From Diaphorobacter sp. HDW4A (GTDB lineage Bacteria; Pseudomonadota; Gammaproteobacteria; Burkholderiales; Burkholderiaceae_C), in NCBI RefSeq assembly GCF_011305995.1, contig NZ_CP049910.1:2046001-2110000 (forward strand): a stretch of 64,000 nt of DNA, written 5' to 3'. Of this stretch, positions 1-11,398 are shown in pieces. The translations under genes and the position numbers were made by a program. Position 1 is the stretch's first letter; every line of letters starts with the position of its first letter. The notes under the pieces were generated by a model that was not told the DNA's origin, did no database searches, and worked only from the letters and a program-made list of their open reading frames with translations.

Positions 1-1
1 C

Positions 2-1582
2 AGCGTGAGCTTCTACGCACAGGACTCCGAGCAGTCCGGTATGTTGGCGCGGGCACAGGAAATCGAGCACCTCGAAAAGGAATTGCGTGCGCAGGTACTG
101 ATCAGCGAAGAGTCGCGTACCGCGCTGATTCGCGCCGAAGCCGCCTATGCGGATGCTTCGCAGCGCCTTGTCACTGCCCGCCGCGAAGCCACCGAGGCCC
201 AGAGCCGCGCACACGAGCTGCAAGTCGAGACGCTGCGCCTCACGCAGATGGCCGAGCAGACACGTGCCCGCAGCGCGCAGATCGGTGCCGATCTGGCCGA
301 GGTCGATGCGCAGTTGAACGATCTGCAGGAGCGCAAAGTCTCCGCCGAAGCGCGCTTCGAAGAACTCGACATGCAACTGGCCGACAGCCAGGAGCGCCAT
401 GCGCAACTCGACGAACGCGTGATTGAATCCGAACGCAAGCTCAACGAATGTCGCGAACAGCAGCGTTCGCTGGAACGGCAGGCGCAGGAGGCGGTGTTCT
501 CTCGCCGCACCATGGATGCACGCAAGGGAGAGTTGTCCCGCACGATCGATACAGCGGCGGCACAGGCCAAGTCGCTGGCCGACGAAGATGTGCGCGCACG
601 AGATGAAATGAATCGCCTGTCCGCCGCCGCTGCGCAAGGTGGCCTGCAGACAGCGCTTGACGAAAAGATCGAGCGTGAAAAGGCGCTCGGCGCCCAACGC
701 AGCCAGTATGACGACCTGACCGCCAAGCTGCGCGCCAGCGACGAACGCCGCATGCAGCTGGAGCGGGCCATGGACCCGCTGCGTGCACGCATCACAGAGT
801 TTCAGCTCAAGGAGCAGGCAGCGCGTCTGGGTCTGGAACAATACACATCGCTGCTGACCGATGCCGAGGCCGACTTGACGGCCATCGAACAGTCGATTGC
901 CGAGGGCAATGTGCGCATCGGCGGGTTGCAGGGCGAAATCGACAGGCTGCACCGCAGCATCACGGATCTGGGTGCGGTCAATCTGGCGGCGCTCGACGAA
1001 CTGACGCTTGCGCGCGAGCGCAAGACCTTCCTTGATGCGCAGACCGAAGACTTGACGCTCGCGATGAACACGCTGGAAGATGCGATCCGCAAGATCGACG
1101 TGGAAACGCGCGTGCTGTTGTCTGGCACGTTCGAGACTGTCAACGGCCATTTCGGACGCATGTTCCCCGAGCTGTTCGGCGGCGGTCAGGCCAAGCTGGT
1201 GATGACGGGCGACGAAATTCTCGACGCCGGTGTACAGGTGATCGCGCAGCCTCCCGGCAAGAAAAACCAGACGATTCATCTGCTTTCAGGCGGCGAAAAG
1301 GCGCTGACTGCGATTGCGCTGGTGTTCGCGATCTTCCAGCTGAACCCCGCACCATTCTGTCTGCTGGACGAGGTGGACGCGCCGCTGGACGACGCCAACA
1401 CTGAACGCTATGCCAAGCTCGTGGCCGCGATGTCGAAGGGAACACAGTTCCTCTTCATCAGTCACAACAAGATTGCTATGGAAATGGCGGAGCAATTGAT
1501 CGGCGTGACCATGCAGGAGCAAGGTGTGTCACGTATCGTGGCGGTGGACATGGAGTCCGCGCTGTCCATGGCGGATGTCTGA
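2..1582 (+). CDS. smc: Chromosome segregation ATPase SMC, C-terminal part (5' end outside window)
   Basis: This is the C-terminal ~526 residues of SMC, the ATPase that compacts and helps segregate the chromosome together with ScpA and ScpB. The frame is open to the window edge, so the N-terminal Walker A half lies upstream. The first ~350 residues are charged, Ala/Glu/Arg-rich coiled coil. They are followed by the head half with the ABC signature [13 protein letters not shown] and the Walker B stretch [15 protein letters not shown], then an H-loop-like [10 protein letters not shown]. The gene is followed after 73 bp by zipA and then ligA, an order I recall as common in Burkholderiales. An ATG or GTG inside the visible part should not be taken as the start. 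Confidence 0.95.
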   Translation, partial: SVSFYAQDSEQSGMLARAQEIEHLEKELRAQVLISEESRTALIRAEAAYADASQRLVTARREATEAQSRAHELQVETLRLTQMAEQTRARSAQIGADLAEVDAQLNDLQERKVSAEARFEELDMQLADSQERHAQLDERVIESERKLNECREQQRSLERQAQEAVFSRRTMDARKGELSRTIDTAAAQAKSLADEDVRARDEMNRLSAAAAQGGLQTALDEKIEREKALGAQRSQYDDLTAKLRASDERRMQLERAMDPLRARITEFQLKEQAARLGLEQYTSLLTDAEADLTAIEQSIAEGNVRIGGLQGEIDRLHRSITDLGAVNLAALDELTLARERKTFLDAQTEDLTLAMNTLEDAIRKIDVETRVLLSGTFETVNGHFGRMFPELFGGGQAKLVMTGDEILDAGVQVIAQPPGKKNQTIHLLSGGEKALTAIALVFAIFQLNPAPFCLLDEVDAPLDDANTERYAKLVAAMSKGTQFLFISHNKIAMEMAEQLIGVTMQEQGVSRIVAVDMESALSMADV

Positions 1583-1655
1583 CCATGACAGCGCAGCCGT
1601 CCGTCGCAGGAGCGTAGACACGTTCTAAGATGCCACGCAAAGTTTTGAATTCACC

Positions 1656-2756
1656 ATGAGTACTTTTCAGATCGCATTAATCATCGCCGGCGGACTCGTG
1701 CTGGCGGTCGTCGTTGGCTACAACGCATGGTCCACCCATCGCAACGCGCCGAAGCGCCCAAGCCCGACCGAGAGCGAGGCGTCGTCCGATACGCCGGCCG
1801 TGCGCCATGAGCCCGGTTTCGAAGGTATCGGCTCTGCCAGCTTGGGTCCGGACAATGGCATCGAGCCGAGTTTCGATGGGCACTCGGTGGATCTGAAGGA
1901 CGCGCTGCAGATGCCGCTACCGCCCGTCGAGCGCCGCGGTGGACTGGATCCGCTGATCGATGCGCTCGCGCCCATCGTGGCCGACCAGATTGTCTCGGGC
2001 GACGCTGCGCTCGCCGCCTTGCCACCCACGCGCCGTGCGGGCAGCAAACCGTTTGCCGTGGAAGGTCTCAACGAGACGACCCAGCAATGGGAAGGCCCCG
2101 TGGCTGGTCAGCGCTACAGGCAATTCCAGGCGGGCGTGCAACTGGCCAACCGACTTGGCGCGCTCAATGAGATCGAGTTCTCCGAATTCGTCATGAAGAC
2201 TCAGAGCTTTGTAGACTCCATCGGCGCTGCGGTCGATTTTCCCGACATGCTCCATGAAGTGGCGCGTGGCCGCGAGCTGGACCAGTTCGCGAGCGAGCAC
2301 GATGCGCAACTGAGCTTCATGCTACGCGCACGCCATGCCGCATGGAGCCCCGGCTACGTGCAGCAAAACGCAGGAAAGGTCAGCTTCACGGCCGGTGCCA
2401 TGCCCGGGCGATTGGTGCTGCCTGCGGTGGAGGCCGGAATGCCACCGGTGCTCACGCTGTCCTACGACACGCAGGCCGCACTCTCCGATGACCCCGAGCA
2501 GTCCGCGATCCGCGACGTTCTATTGAGCCTCGACGTTGCCCAGGTGCACCGCACTGAGCAGCCGTTCGCCCGCCTGCGCGAAGTGGCCGCAGAGCTGTGC
2601 AAGTCGATGGATGGCGTGCTGTGTGACCAGAATGGCTCGCCTCTGCCCGCGATGACGATGGACCCGATCACGGCCGATTTGGAGACGCTGTATGACAAGC
2701 TCGACAGCCGTGAGTTGTCGGCTGGCTCGGCACTCGCAAGGCGCTTGTTCAGCTGA
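1656..2756 (+). CDS. zipA: Cell division protein ZipA
   Basis: ZipA is an inner-membrane division protein that tethers FtsZ to the membrane at the Z ring. The 366-residue product starts with a single N-terminal membrane helix (about residues 5-25, IALIIAGGLVLAVVVGY). A hydrophilic, Pro/Glu/Ser-rich linker follows, and the C-terminal ~140 residues resemble the FtsZ-binding ZipA domain. Weak conservation outside that domain is typical of the family. Position between smc and ligA supports the call strongly, since the smc-zipA-ligA order is found in related bacteria. The ATG at 1656 is directly followed by the membrane segment, which supports this start. Confidence 0.88.
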   Translation: MSTFQIALIIAGGLVLAVVVGYNAWSTHRNAPKRPSPTESEASSDTPAVRHEPGFEGIGSASLGPDNGIEPSFDGHSVDLKDALQMPLPPVERRGGLDPLIDALAPIVADQIVSGDAALAALPPTRRAGSKPFAVEGLNETTQQWEGPVAGQRYRQFQAGVQLANRLGALNEIEFSEFVMKTQSFVDSIGAAVDFPDMLHEVARGRELDQFASEHDAQLSFMLRARHAAWSPGYVQQNAGKVSFTAGAMPGRLVLPAVEAGMPPVLTLSYDTQAALSDDPEQSAIRDVLLSLDVAQVHRTEQPFARLREVAAELCKSMDGVLCDQNGSPLPAMTMDPITADLETLYDKLDSRELSAGSALARRLFS

Positions 2757-2759
2757 TAG

Positions 2760-5018
<2,259 letters not shown>

Positions 5019-5046
5019 AACAGGAAGTCGCCCAAGAGCACCAGCC

Positions 5047-7791
5047 ATGTCCCCAAACAGCGAAGACAACCAGCAGGCATCGCCTGCATCCTCTCAAAAC
5101 AAGGCGGCTGGAGTGCTCAGGCGGATTCCGTGGCCTGGCAAACCTTGGAAGTCCCGGCGCAATCTCTGGTGGCTGCTGGCCTCAGGGCCGATTGCGCTGT
5201 TTCTCTATGTGCTGATCCTGATTCCGTTCACGCCATCGATCAGCGATCTGCGCAAGGCCAAGACCGATCAACCGGCGCAGCTCGTGTCCTCCGATGGGCG
5301 TTTGCTAGCGGAGTACAAGTGGATCAACCGCGAGTGGGTCACGCTCAAAGATATTGCCCAGCCAGTCAAGGATGCGCTGATCGCGACCGAGGATCATCGT
5401 TTCTACGAACACTTTGGTCTCGACTGGAAGCGCACGCTGTCCGCTGTAGTGCGTACGATCGGCGGCGACAAGCAGGGCGGTTCGACCATCACCCAGCAGC
5501 TCGCGCGCAATCTCTACCCGGAGGAGATCGGCCGCGCCCCAACGCTCAATCGCAAGCTCAAGGAAGCGATCACGGCGCTCAAGATCGAGATGACGTATTC
5601 CAAGGACGAGATCCTGGAGACCTATCTCAACACCGTGCCGTTTCTCTACAACGCGTTTGGCATCGAAATGGCCGCGCGCACGTATTTTGACAAGTCGGCC
5701 GATGAGCTCAACGTGATCGAGAGCGCGACGCTGATCGGCATGCTTAAGGGAACGGTCTACTACAACCCGGTGCTCAACCCCGAGCGTGCACAGGATCGAC
5801 GCAACACCGTGCTCGCGCAGATGAAGAAGCGCGAGAAGCTTTCAGCGGCTGAATATGACAAGCTCATCAAGCGCCCGCTGCGCATTCGCTTTGAGCGTCA
5901 GGCCGAAGTCAACGGCCTTGCGCCGCATCTGGCGCAGCAACTGCGCCGCCAGCTCATCGACTGGGCTGACCGCGAGGGCTACAGCTTGTACTCCGACGGT
6001 TTGGTGATCCGCACCACGGTCAACGGCAAGCTTCAGGAAATGGCCAATCAAGCCGTCGAGAAACAGGGCAAGGCGTTGCAGGCCGTCGCCAACAAGGTCT
6101 GGGCGCCGCAAAGTGTTTGGGGCACCAAGAGCGCATTGGTGCAGAAACTGGTGCGCGAATCGTCCCAATACGAGCAAGCGGTGGGCAAGGGGGGGGAGCC
6201 CGACGAAGTGCTCAAGAACCTGCTGGAGAACAGCGATTTCATGGGCAAGCTCAAGCAGCAGAAGACGCGTCTGCAAGCGGGCTTTCTTGCACTCGATCCA
6301 CGCGATGGCACGGTGCTCGCATGGGTTGGCAGCCGCGACTATGCCCAGGACCCGTTCGACCATGTGCAGGCCGCGCGCCGTCAGCCAGGTTCGACCTTCA
6401 AGCCCTTTGTCTATGGCGCGGCATTCGCCAAGGGCTTGAAGCCCAGCGACACCTTCATGGACGAGCCCGTCGAGATCCCCATCGATGGCGGCAGGCAGGT
6501 GTGGAAACCCACGGACGACTCCGCTCCTAGCTATGCGCCGATGACGCTCTCGGATGGTCTCGCGTATTCCAAGAACATCATCACCGCGCAGGTGATGCAG
6601 CAAGTCGGACCGGAGAAGGTCGCACAACTTGCGCGGGCCATGGGCGTGCGCGAATCCAAACTCGACGAGGTGCCGTCGCTCGCGCTCGGCACCAGCCCGG
6701 TCACCTTGAAGGAAATGGTGGCGTCTTACGGCTCCATCGCCAATGCTGGCGCATACCTCGCGCCTACGGTGATCACGCAGATCGAGGACAAGGACGGTAA
6801 AGTACTCGAGAAGTTCGGGCCCGCCAAACCCCAGCGCGCGCTGGCGCTCGTCCCTGCACAGGAACTGCGCAATGCGATGCGCGGCGTGATCAACAAAGGT
6901 ACGGGCGTGGCCATCCGCTCGCGCTACGGAATCAGCGCCGACGTGGCGGGCAAGACCGGCACCACACAGGACAACACTGATGGCTGGTTCATCATGATGC
7001 ATCCGCAGATCGTCGCGGGCGCGTGGGTGGGCTTCAACGATGGCCGTATCACGCTGCGCAGCGACTACTGGGGTCAGGGCGCGCACAGCGCGCTACCCAT
7101 CGTCGGGCAGGTGTTCCAGCAGGCGGTGCGCGGCAAGATCGTTGACAACAATCTGAAGTTCGTGGATGAGGAAGAGCACAGCATCATCGCCGACGCGATT
7201 GGCTCGGTTCGCAATTGGGTGGTCGACCTGTTTGGCCGCTCGACGGAGCAGATTCAGCCACCCGCCGCGACCACGCCGGAAGTGCAGGGCTCGCAACTGC
7301 CACAGACACCGCGCACGCAAGCGCCCGTCACCTACGATAGCGATGAATCACGTCCGGAGATTGGTGAGGCACCGCTCAAACCGCTTCAGAACGCGACACC
7401 GGATGCCGACTCCGAACCGCCGTCGCAGCCGCCTTCGGGTGCGGGCGAGTCGCAAGACCCGTTCTGGAATTCACCGCCGCAACAACAGCAACAGCAACCA
7501 CCTCATTCGCAACCGTCGCAACCCGCGCAGATGCCATCCGGTGCACAGCCGCCGATGCCTGTGAACGGGCAGATCCAGACGCCGCAGGGACGTGTGGTTC
7601 CGCCGGTGCAGCAGCCACCGCAGTTCCAACCCGTGCCGACACCCTATGTTCCTCAGCCGTCGAACAATTCGGTTCCGCCGATGCCGGGCGGCGGCCAGAC
7701 AGTGCAGCCTCCGGCCCCAGTGCCGGGAACAGTGGTGACATCGCCGGTCGAGCGCGGAAGTGCATCGCCCATGCCTTCCGGCCTGAACTGA
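5047..7791 (+). CDS. Class A penicillin-binding protein (bifunctional glycosyltransferase/transpeptidase, PBP1A type)
   Basis: This enzyme polymerises and cross-links peptidoglycan in the periplasm. From the ATG at 5047 it has 914 residues. It has an N-terminal membrane anchor (about 41-62). The glycosyltransferase domain shows ATEDHRFYEHFG (catalytic Glu ~115) and GGSTITQQLARN (144-155). The transpeptidase domain shows PGSTFK with the nucleophile Ser ~449, SKN (508-510) and KTGTT (636-640). Two features stand out. One is an ~80-residue Lys/Gln-rich stretch (about 330-410) before the transpeptidase core. The other is a disordered Pro/Gln-rich tail of almost 200 residues with poly-Gln runs. 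It starts 28 bp after ligA. An open frame continues upstream to 4855, but that part overlaps ligA and is spurious. Confidence 0.92.
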   Translation: MSPNSEDNQQASPASSQNKAAGVLRRIPWPGKPWKSRRNLWWLLASGPIALFLYVLILIPFTPSISDLRKAKTDQPAQLVSSDGRLLAEYKWINREWVTLKDIAQPVKDALIATEDHRFYEHFGLDWKRTLSAVVRTIGGDKQGGSTITQQLARNLYPEEIGRAPTLNRKLKEAITALKIEMTYSKDEILETYLNTVPFLYNAFGIEMAARTYFDKSADELNVIESATLIGMLKGTVYYNPVLNPERAQDRRNTVLAQMKKREKLSAAEYDKLIKRPLRIRFERQAEVNGLAPHLAQQLRRQLIDWADREGYSLYSDGLVIRTTVNGKLQEMANQAVEKQGKALQAVANKVWAPQSVWGTKSALVQKLVRESSQYEQAVGKGGEPDEVLKNLLENSDFMGKLKQQKTRLQAGFLALDPRDGTVLAWVGSRDYAQDPFDHVQAARRQPGSTFKPFVYGAAFAKGLKPSDTFMDEPVEIPIDGGRQVWKPTDDSAPSYAPMTLSDGLAYSKNIITAQVMQQVGPEKVAQLARAMGVRESKLDEVPSLALGTSPVTLKEMVASYGSIANAGAYLAPTVITQIEDKDGKVLEKFGPAKPQRALALVPAQELRNAMRGVINKGTGVAIRSRYGISADVAGKTGTTQDNTDGWFIMMHPQIVAGAWVGFNDGRITLRSDYWGQGAHSALPIVGQVFQQAVRGKIVDNNLKFVDEEEHSIIADAIGSVRNWVVDLFGRSTEQIQPPAATTPEVQGSQLPQTPRTQAPVTYDSDESRPEIGEAPLKPLQNATPDADSEPPSQPPSGAGESQDPFWNSPPQQQQQQPPHSQPSQPAQMPSGAQPPMPVNGQIQTPQGRVVPPVQQPPQFQPVPTPYVPQPSNNSVPPMPGGGQTVQPPAPVPGTVVTSPVERGSASPMPSGLN

Positions 7792-7908
7792 CCGGAGTTG
7801 ACGGACCGGCCTGACCATGCACGGCGTGGTGCGACATGACGCCGCACCAACGTCCTACAGTCCACCTCCTGCGGCTGCATTAGGCTGAGGGGCAGGAGTC
7901 ATGATCAA

Positions 7909-9180
7909 GTGCCTATGTTCTGGACCATTTTCTGGACCGCTCTGGTGACGCTGGTGCTCGTCATCGTGGCGCGCAACTTTGCGCTGTCCGAGAAGAAGAT
8001 CGAGCGCCGCGTCAAGCACCTCTACCCGGTGAGATCAGCCCAGTGCCGCCGTGACATGGGCAACCTGCTCGGTCCGGCCATTGTGTCCGGCAACCATATC
8101 GAGGCACTGCAGAATGGTGACGAGATCTTTCCCGCCATGCTCGAAGCCCTGCGCGGTGCACGCACCAGTATCTGCTTTGAGACCTACATCTACTGGTCGG
8201 GCGAGATCGGTGAGGCATTCGCCGATACGCTGGCCGAGCGTGCACGGGCGGGCGTGAAGGTGCATATCACGCTCGACTGGATGGGCTCGCTCAAGATGGA
8301 GGATGTGCTGATCAGGCGCGTCACCGACGCCGGGGCCGAGGTCCAGCGCTACCGTCCGCTGCGCTGGTACAGCGTCGATCGGCTGAACAATCGCACGCAC
8401 CGCAAGCTACTGATTGTCGACGGCACGACGGCCTTCACCGGCGGCGTCGGCATCGCCGACCAGTGGACCGGCCATGCTCAGGACGAGGCGCATTGGCGGG
8501 ACATGCACTTTCGCATACGAGGCCCAGTAGTGCTGCAGGCCCAGGCCGCGTTCAGCGACAACTGGATCAAAACGACGGGCGAGGTGCTCACCGGCGAGGA
8601 CTATTTCCCAGCCCAGCATCGTCACGGTGCGGCGGATGCGCAACTCTTCATCGCCTCACCGGCCGGTGGCAGCGAGAGCATGCACCTGATGTATCTGATG
8701 GCGATTGCCGCCGCGACGCGCAGCATTGACCTGCAGGCCGCGTACTTCGTGCCGGACCTGCTCATCATCGATGCCCTGATCGCCGCTCTCGAGCGCGGCG
8801 TGAGAGTGCGCATCACCGTTCCGGGCCAACATATCGACTCCGGCACGGTGCGAACCGCATCCAAGGCGACTTGGGGCGAATTGCTTGCACGCGGCGTGAA
8901 GATCTACGAATACCTGCCGACGATGATGCACAACAAGATGCTGATCCTTGATGCGGAAATGGTGTCGGTGGGCTCGACCAACTTTGACGTGCGCTCGTTC
9001 CGCCTCAACGACGAGGCCAGCCTCAATGTCTATGACGAGGTATTTGCAGCCAATATGACGCGGGTGTTCGAGGCTGATCTGGAACAGTGCCGCGAATACA
9101 CCCGTCCCATGTGGGTGCGGCGCTCGCTGCGTCAGCGGCTGCTGGAGTGGGTGGTGATGCCGTTTCGCTCTCAACTCTGA
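7909..9180 (+). CDS. Cardiolipin synthase / phospholipase D family phosphatidyltransferase
   Basis: This is a membrane enzyme that probably condenses phosphatidylglycerol molecules to cardiolipin. The 423-residue product has an N-terminal membrane helix (FWTIFWTALVTLVLVIVA). Two HKD motifs mark the phospholipase D superfamily: HRKLLIVDG in the N-terminal half, and HNKMLILD followed by GSTNFD in the C-terminal half. The likely start is GTG at 7909, because AGGAG at 7894-7898 lies 10 nt upstream. The ATG at 7915 would be only two codons shorter. The single-helix layout resembles the ClsB/ClsC type more than ClsA, so I give no gene symbol. Confidence 0.88.
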   Translation: MPMFWTIFWTALVTLVLVIVARNFALSEKKIERRVKHLYPVRSAQCRRDMGNLLGPAIVSGNHIEALQNGDEIFPAMLEALRGARTSICFETYIYWSGEIGEAFADTLAERARAGVKVHITLDWMGSLKMEDVLIRRVTDAGAEVQRYRPLRWYSVDRLNNRTHRKLLIVDGTTAFTGGVGIADQWTGHAQDEAHWRDMHFRIRGPVVLQAQAAFSDNWIKTTGEVLTGEDYFPAQHRHGAADAQLFIASPAGGSESMHLMYLMAIAAATRSIDLQAAYFVPDLLIIDALIAALERGVRVRITVPGQHIDSGTVRTASKATWGELLARGVKIYEYLPTMMHNKMLILDAEMVSVGSTNFDVRSFRLNDEASLNVYDEVFAANMTRVFEADLEQCREYTRPMWVRRSLRQRLLEWVVMPFRSQL

Positions 9181-9201
9181 CGCAGCAGTGCCAAGTCAGC
9201 T

Positions 9202-9771
9202 TCAGAGGTCGTGCCTCGGCGCGGCCAGATCGACGTTGTGCACGACTTCGGCACCGGTCTTTCGATCCTCGAACCACAGGCGCAGCGAGGTACTGACGGT
9301 ACGGAAAGCCAGCTCATCCCACGGGATTTCATCCTCGCGGAACAAGCGTGCTTCAATGGTTTCGTGGCCCGGATTGAACTGGTCGCTGAGCAGATCAGCG
9401 CAGTAGAAGATGTGCACCTGACCCACATGTGGCACGTTGACGAGCGAGAACAGCCGACCCATGCGGATATGGGCGCCGGCTTCCTCGTCAGTCTCGCGTG
9501 CGGCGCCTTCGGCGGTCGTCTCGTTCAGCTCCATGAACCCGGCAGGCAGCGTCCACTTGCCCCAGCGCGGCTCGATGTTGCGCTTGCACAGCAGCACACG
9601 ACCATCAGGCATCACGGGAATCGTTCCCACCACGTTGAGTGGGTTGTCGTAGTGGATCGTCTTGCAGGCCGGACAGACGGCGCGCACGCGGGTGTCACCA
9701 TCATCAGGAACACGGTGCTCGACAGCGGTACCGCAGTTGCGGCAGAAACGAACGGGGGCGCGAATGGTCAT
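9202..9771 (-). CDS. Nudix hydrolase with N-terminal zinc ribbon
   Basis: This is a 189-residue Nudix pyrophosphohydrolase. The N-terminus has a zinc-ribbon-like CxxC pair (CRNCG and CPACK, about residues 9-35) joined to a canonical Nudix box. The box runs GFMEL..E..A.RE..EEAGA, fitting GX5EX7REUXEEXGU, and binds the divalent metal. A zinc ribbon followed by a Nudix fold resembles the NudC (NADH pyrophosphatase/decapping) layout, but the protein is shorter than E. coli NudC. ADP-ribose or another nucleoside diphosphate derivative is equally possible. It stands alone, convergent with the cardiolipin synthase gene. Confidence 0.85.
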   Translation of the reverse strand: MTIRAPVRFCRNCGTAVEHRVPDDGDTRVRAVCPACKTIHYDNPLNVVGTIPVMPDGRVLLCKRNIEPRWGKWTLPAGFMELNETTAEGAARETDEEAGAHIRMGRLFSLVNVPHVGQVHIFYCADLLSDQFNPGHETIEARLFREDEIPWDELAFRTVSTSLRLWFEDRKTGAEVVHNVDLAAPRHDL

Positions 9772-9852
9772 GTGGGCTATTGTGGCGCAGGAATCAGGGA
9801 CTCAGAGTGCTAACAGACATGCAGCAGCACTCCGTGCGGCGGGACTGACGGA

Positions 9853-10548
9853 TCAGACCAGCTTCACCTTCAGCGCTGGCAAACCCTGAACGCCGCCTTC
9901 CAGCAGGTCGCCCTTCAAGACAGCGGCTACACCTTCCGGTGTGCCCGAGAAGATCAGGTCACCCGCCTGCAGCTCCCATGCTTGCGACAGCACCTCGATG
10001 GTCTCGGCGACGCTCCAGATCAGCTTGGTGACTTCGCTGGACTGGCGTTTGGCGCCGTTCACATTCAGCCAAATGGCCGCGTTGTGGATGTCGCCCGCCT
10101 GCGCAGTGGGAACAATGGGCGTCATGGGGGCGCTGTGGTCGAATCCCTTGCCGATTTCCCATGGGCGGCCTTGCTTCTTGGCCTCTGCCTGCAGGTCGCG
10201 GCGTGTCATGTCCAAGCCCACAGCGTAGCCGAAGATGTGTTCGAACGCATCGGCGGCCTTGATGTTCTTGCCGCCCTTGCCGAGCGCGACCACGAGTTCG
10301 ATTTCGTGGTGCAGATCCTGGGTCAGCGTGGGGTAGGGCATCTCGCCGGTGGCGCCGTCACTGACGACCAGCACGGCGTCGGCTGGTTTCATGAAAAAGA
10401 ACGGGGCCTCGCGACCGGTGAAGCCCATTTCCTTGGCGTGCTCTGCGTAGTTGCGGCCCACACAATAGATGCGGTGCACCGGGAAGAGGTTGTCGCTGCC
10501 GACGACGGGGACGGTGGTGATGGGAGCGGGAGGAAATACGTAGCTCAT
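9853..10548 (-). CDS. Fumarylacetoacetate hydrolase family protein, probable fumarylpyruvate hydrolase
   Basis: FAH-family hydrolases cleave the C-C bond of acyl-pyruvates. This 231-residue protein has the characteristic IYCVGRNYAEHAKEMG start of the fold. Metal-ligand acidic residues lie in the core (HHEIELVVALGKGG), and the C-terminal end is the typical GDLIFSGTPEGVAAV. The closest match I recognise is fumarylpyruvate hydrolase (NagK type) of the gentisate pathway. This fits the divergent neighbour, a glutathione-S-transferase-like isomerase whose product would be the substrate here. No gentisate dioxygenase is in the window, so the pathway assignment is inference. Confidence 0.85.
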   Translation of the reverse strand: MSYVFPPAPITTVPVVGSDNLFPVHRIYCVGRNYAEHAKEMGFTGREAPFFFMKPADAVLVVSDGATGEMPYPTLTQDLHHEIELVVALGKGGKNIKAADAFEHIFGYAVGLDMTRRDLQAEAKKQGRPWEIGKGFDHSAPMTPIVPTAQAGDIHNAAIWLNVNGAKRQSSEVTKLIWSVAETIEVLSQAWELQAGDLIFSGTPEGVAAVLKGDLLEGGVQGLPALKVKLV

Positions 10549-10696
10549 GGTGAGAACAGTGGAGTAAGGTTTTGAAAAGACCGGTGCCGGGCGCTAAAAG
10601 GCTTGTCACGCACAGTTTGCCACGCGAATTGCAGCGCGGCATTCAGTAATGTCCACGCTGGCGCAATACAGTCAGGTTGCGTATGCTCTTTCCTCC

Positions 10697-11365
10697 ATGA
10701 AGCTCTACAACTACTTCCGTTCTTCTGCTTCGTTCCGCGTGCGCATCGTGTTGGAACTCAAAGGCCTTTCGTACGATTATGTTCCGCTGCATCTGGTGCG
10801 TGCGGAACATCGTGCGGCAGGTTATGCAGACCGTGTGGGCGACGCTTTGGTGCCTGCGCTCGAAATTGACGATACGCATCTGTTGACCCAATCCATGGCC
10901 ATCATGGAGTATCTGGATGAGGTCCACCCCGACCCGGGCGTCATGCCCAAGGACGCTGTTGGACGGGCCCATGTTCGGGCGCTTGCGCAGATGGTGGCTT
11001 GCGAGATCCATCCGCTCAATAATCTGCGGGTGCTGAAATATCTCAAGCAGAACTTGATGGTGGACGAGTCCAGCAAGGATGCGTGGTATCGCCACTGGAC
11101 GCGCACCGGACTCGAAGCCTACGAGCGCCAACTGGCGTTGTTGGCGAAGGAACGGGAAGCGGCTGGGCTGATCGCTTCGCGCTTCAGTTGGGGCGATGTC
11201 CCCACGATGGCTGATTGCTGTTTGGTTCCGTTGATCTTCAACGCCCAACGTTTTCATGTTGATCTGCAAGGGCTTGATCGCACCATGGCCGCCTTCAAAG
11301 CCTGCATGGCGCTGCCAGCGTTTCAACGGGCCCAGCCGTCCGCTTGCCCGGACAATGAAGCCTGA
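10697..11365 (+). CDS. Maleylacetoacetate / maleylpyruvate isomerase (zeta-class glutathione S-transferase)
   Basis: This isomerase turns maleyl-keto acids into the fumaryl form using glutathione. The 222-residue product opens with MKLYNYFRSSASFRVRI, the thioredoxin-like glutathione-binding start of MaiA/NagL proteins with the catalytic SS(A)S stretch. It continues with LTQSMAIMEYLDEVHP. The ATG at 10697 is preferred over the open frame back to 10649 because family members start at MKLY. The gene is divergent from the FAH-family hydrolase, with ~150 bp between. Together they would convert maleylpyruvate to fumarate and pyruvate, or maleylacetoacetate to fumarate and acetoacetate. Confidence 0.9.
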   Translation: MKLYNYFRSSASFRVRIVLELKGLSYDYVPLHLVRAEHRAAGYADRVGDALVPALEIDDTHLLTQSMAIMEYLDEVHPDPGVMPKDAVGRAHVRALAQMVACEIHPLNNLRVLKYLKQNLMVDESSKDAWYRHWTRTGLEAYERQLALLAKEREAAGLIASRFSWGDVPTMADCCLVPLIFNAQRFHVDLQGLDRTMAAFKACMALPAFQRAQPSACPDNEA

Positions 11366-11398
11366 GACTGTTTTTTTCTGGATGGATCGAAAGTGGTG

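Noticed and set aside
5842..7086. A 414-codon minus-strand frame within the penicillin-binding protein gene
   Set aside because: It is an antisense shadow, with no ribosome-binding site and His/Arg-rich low-complexity composition.
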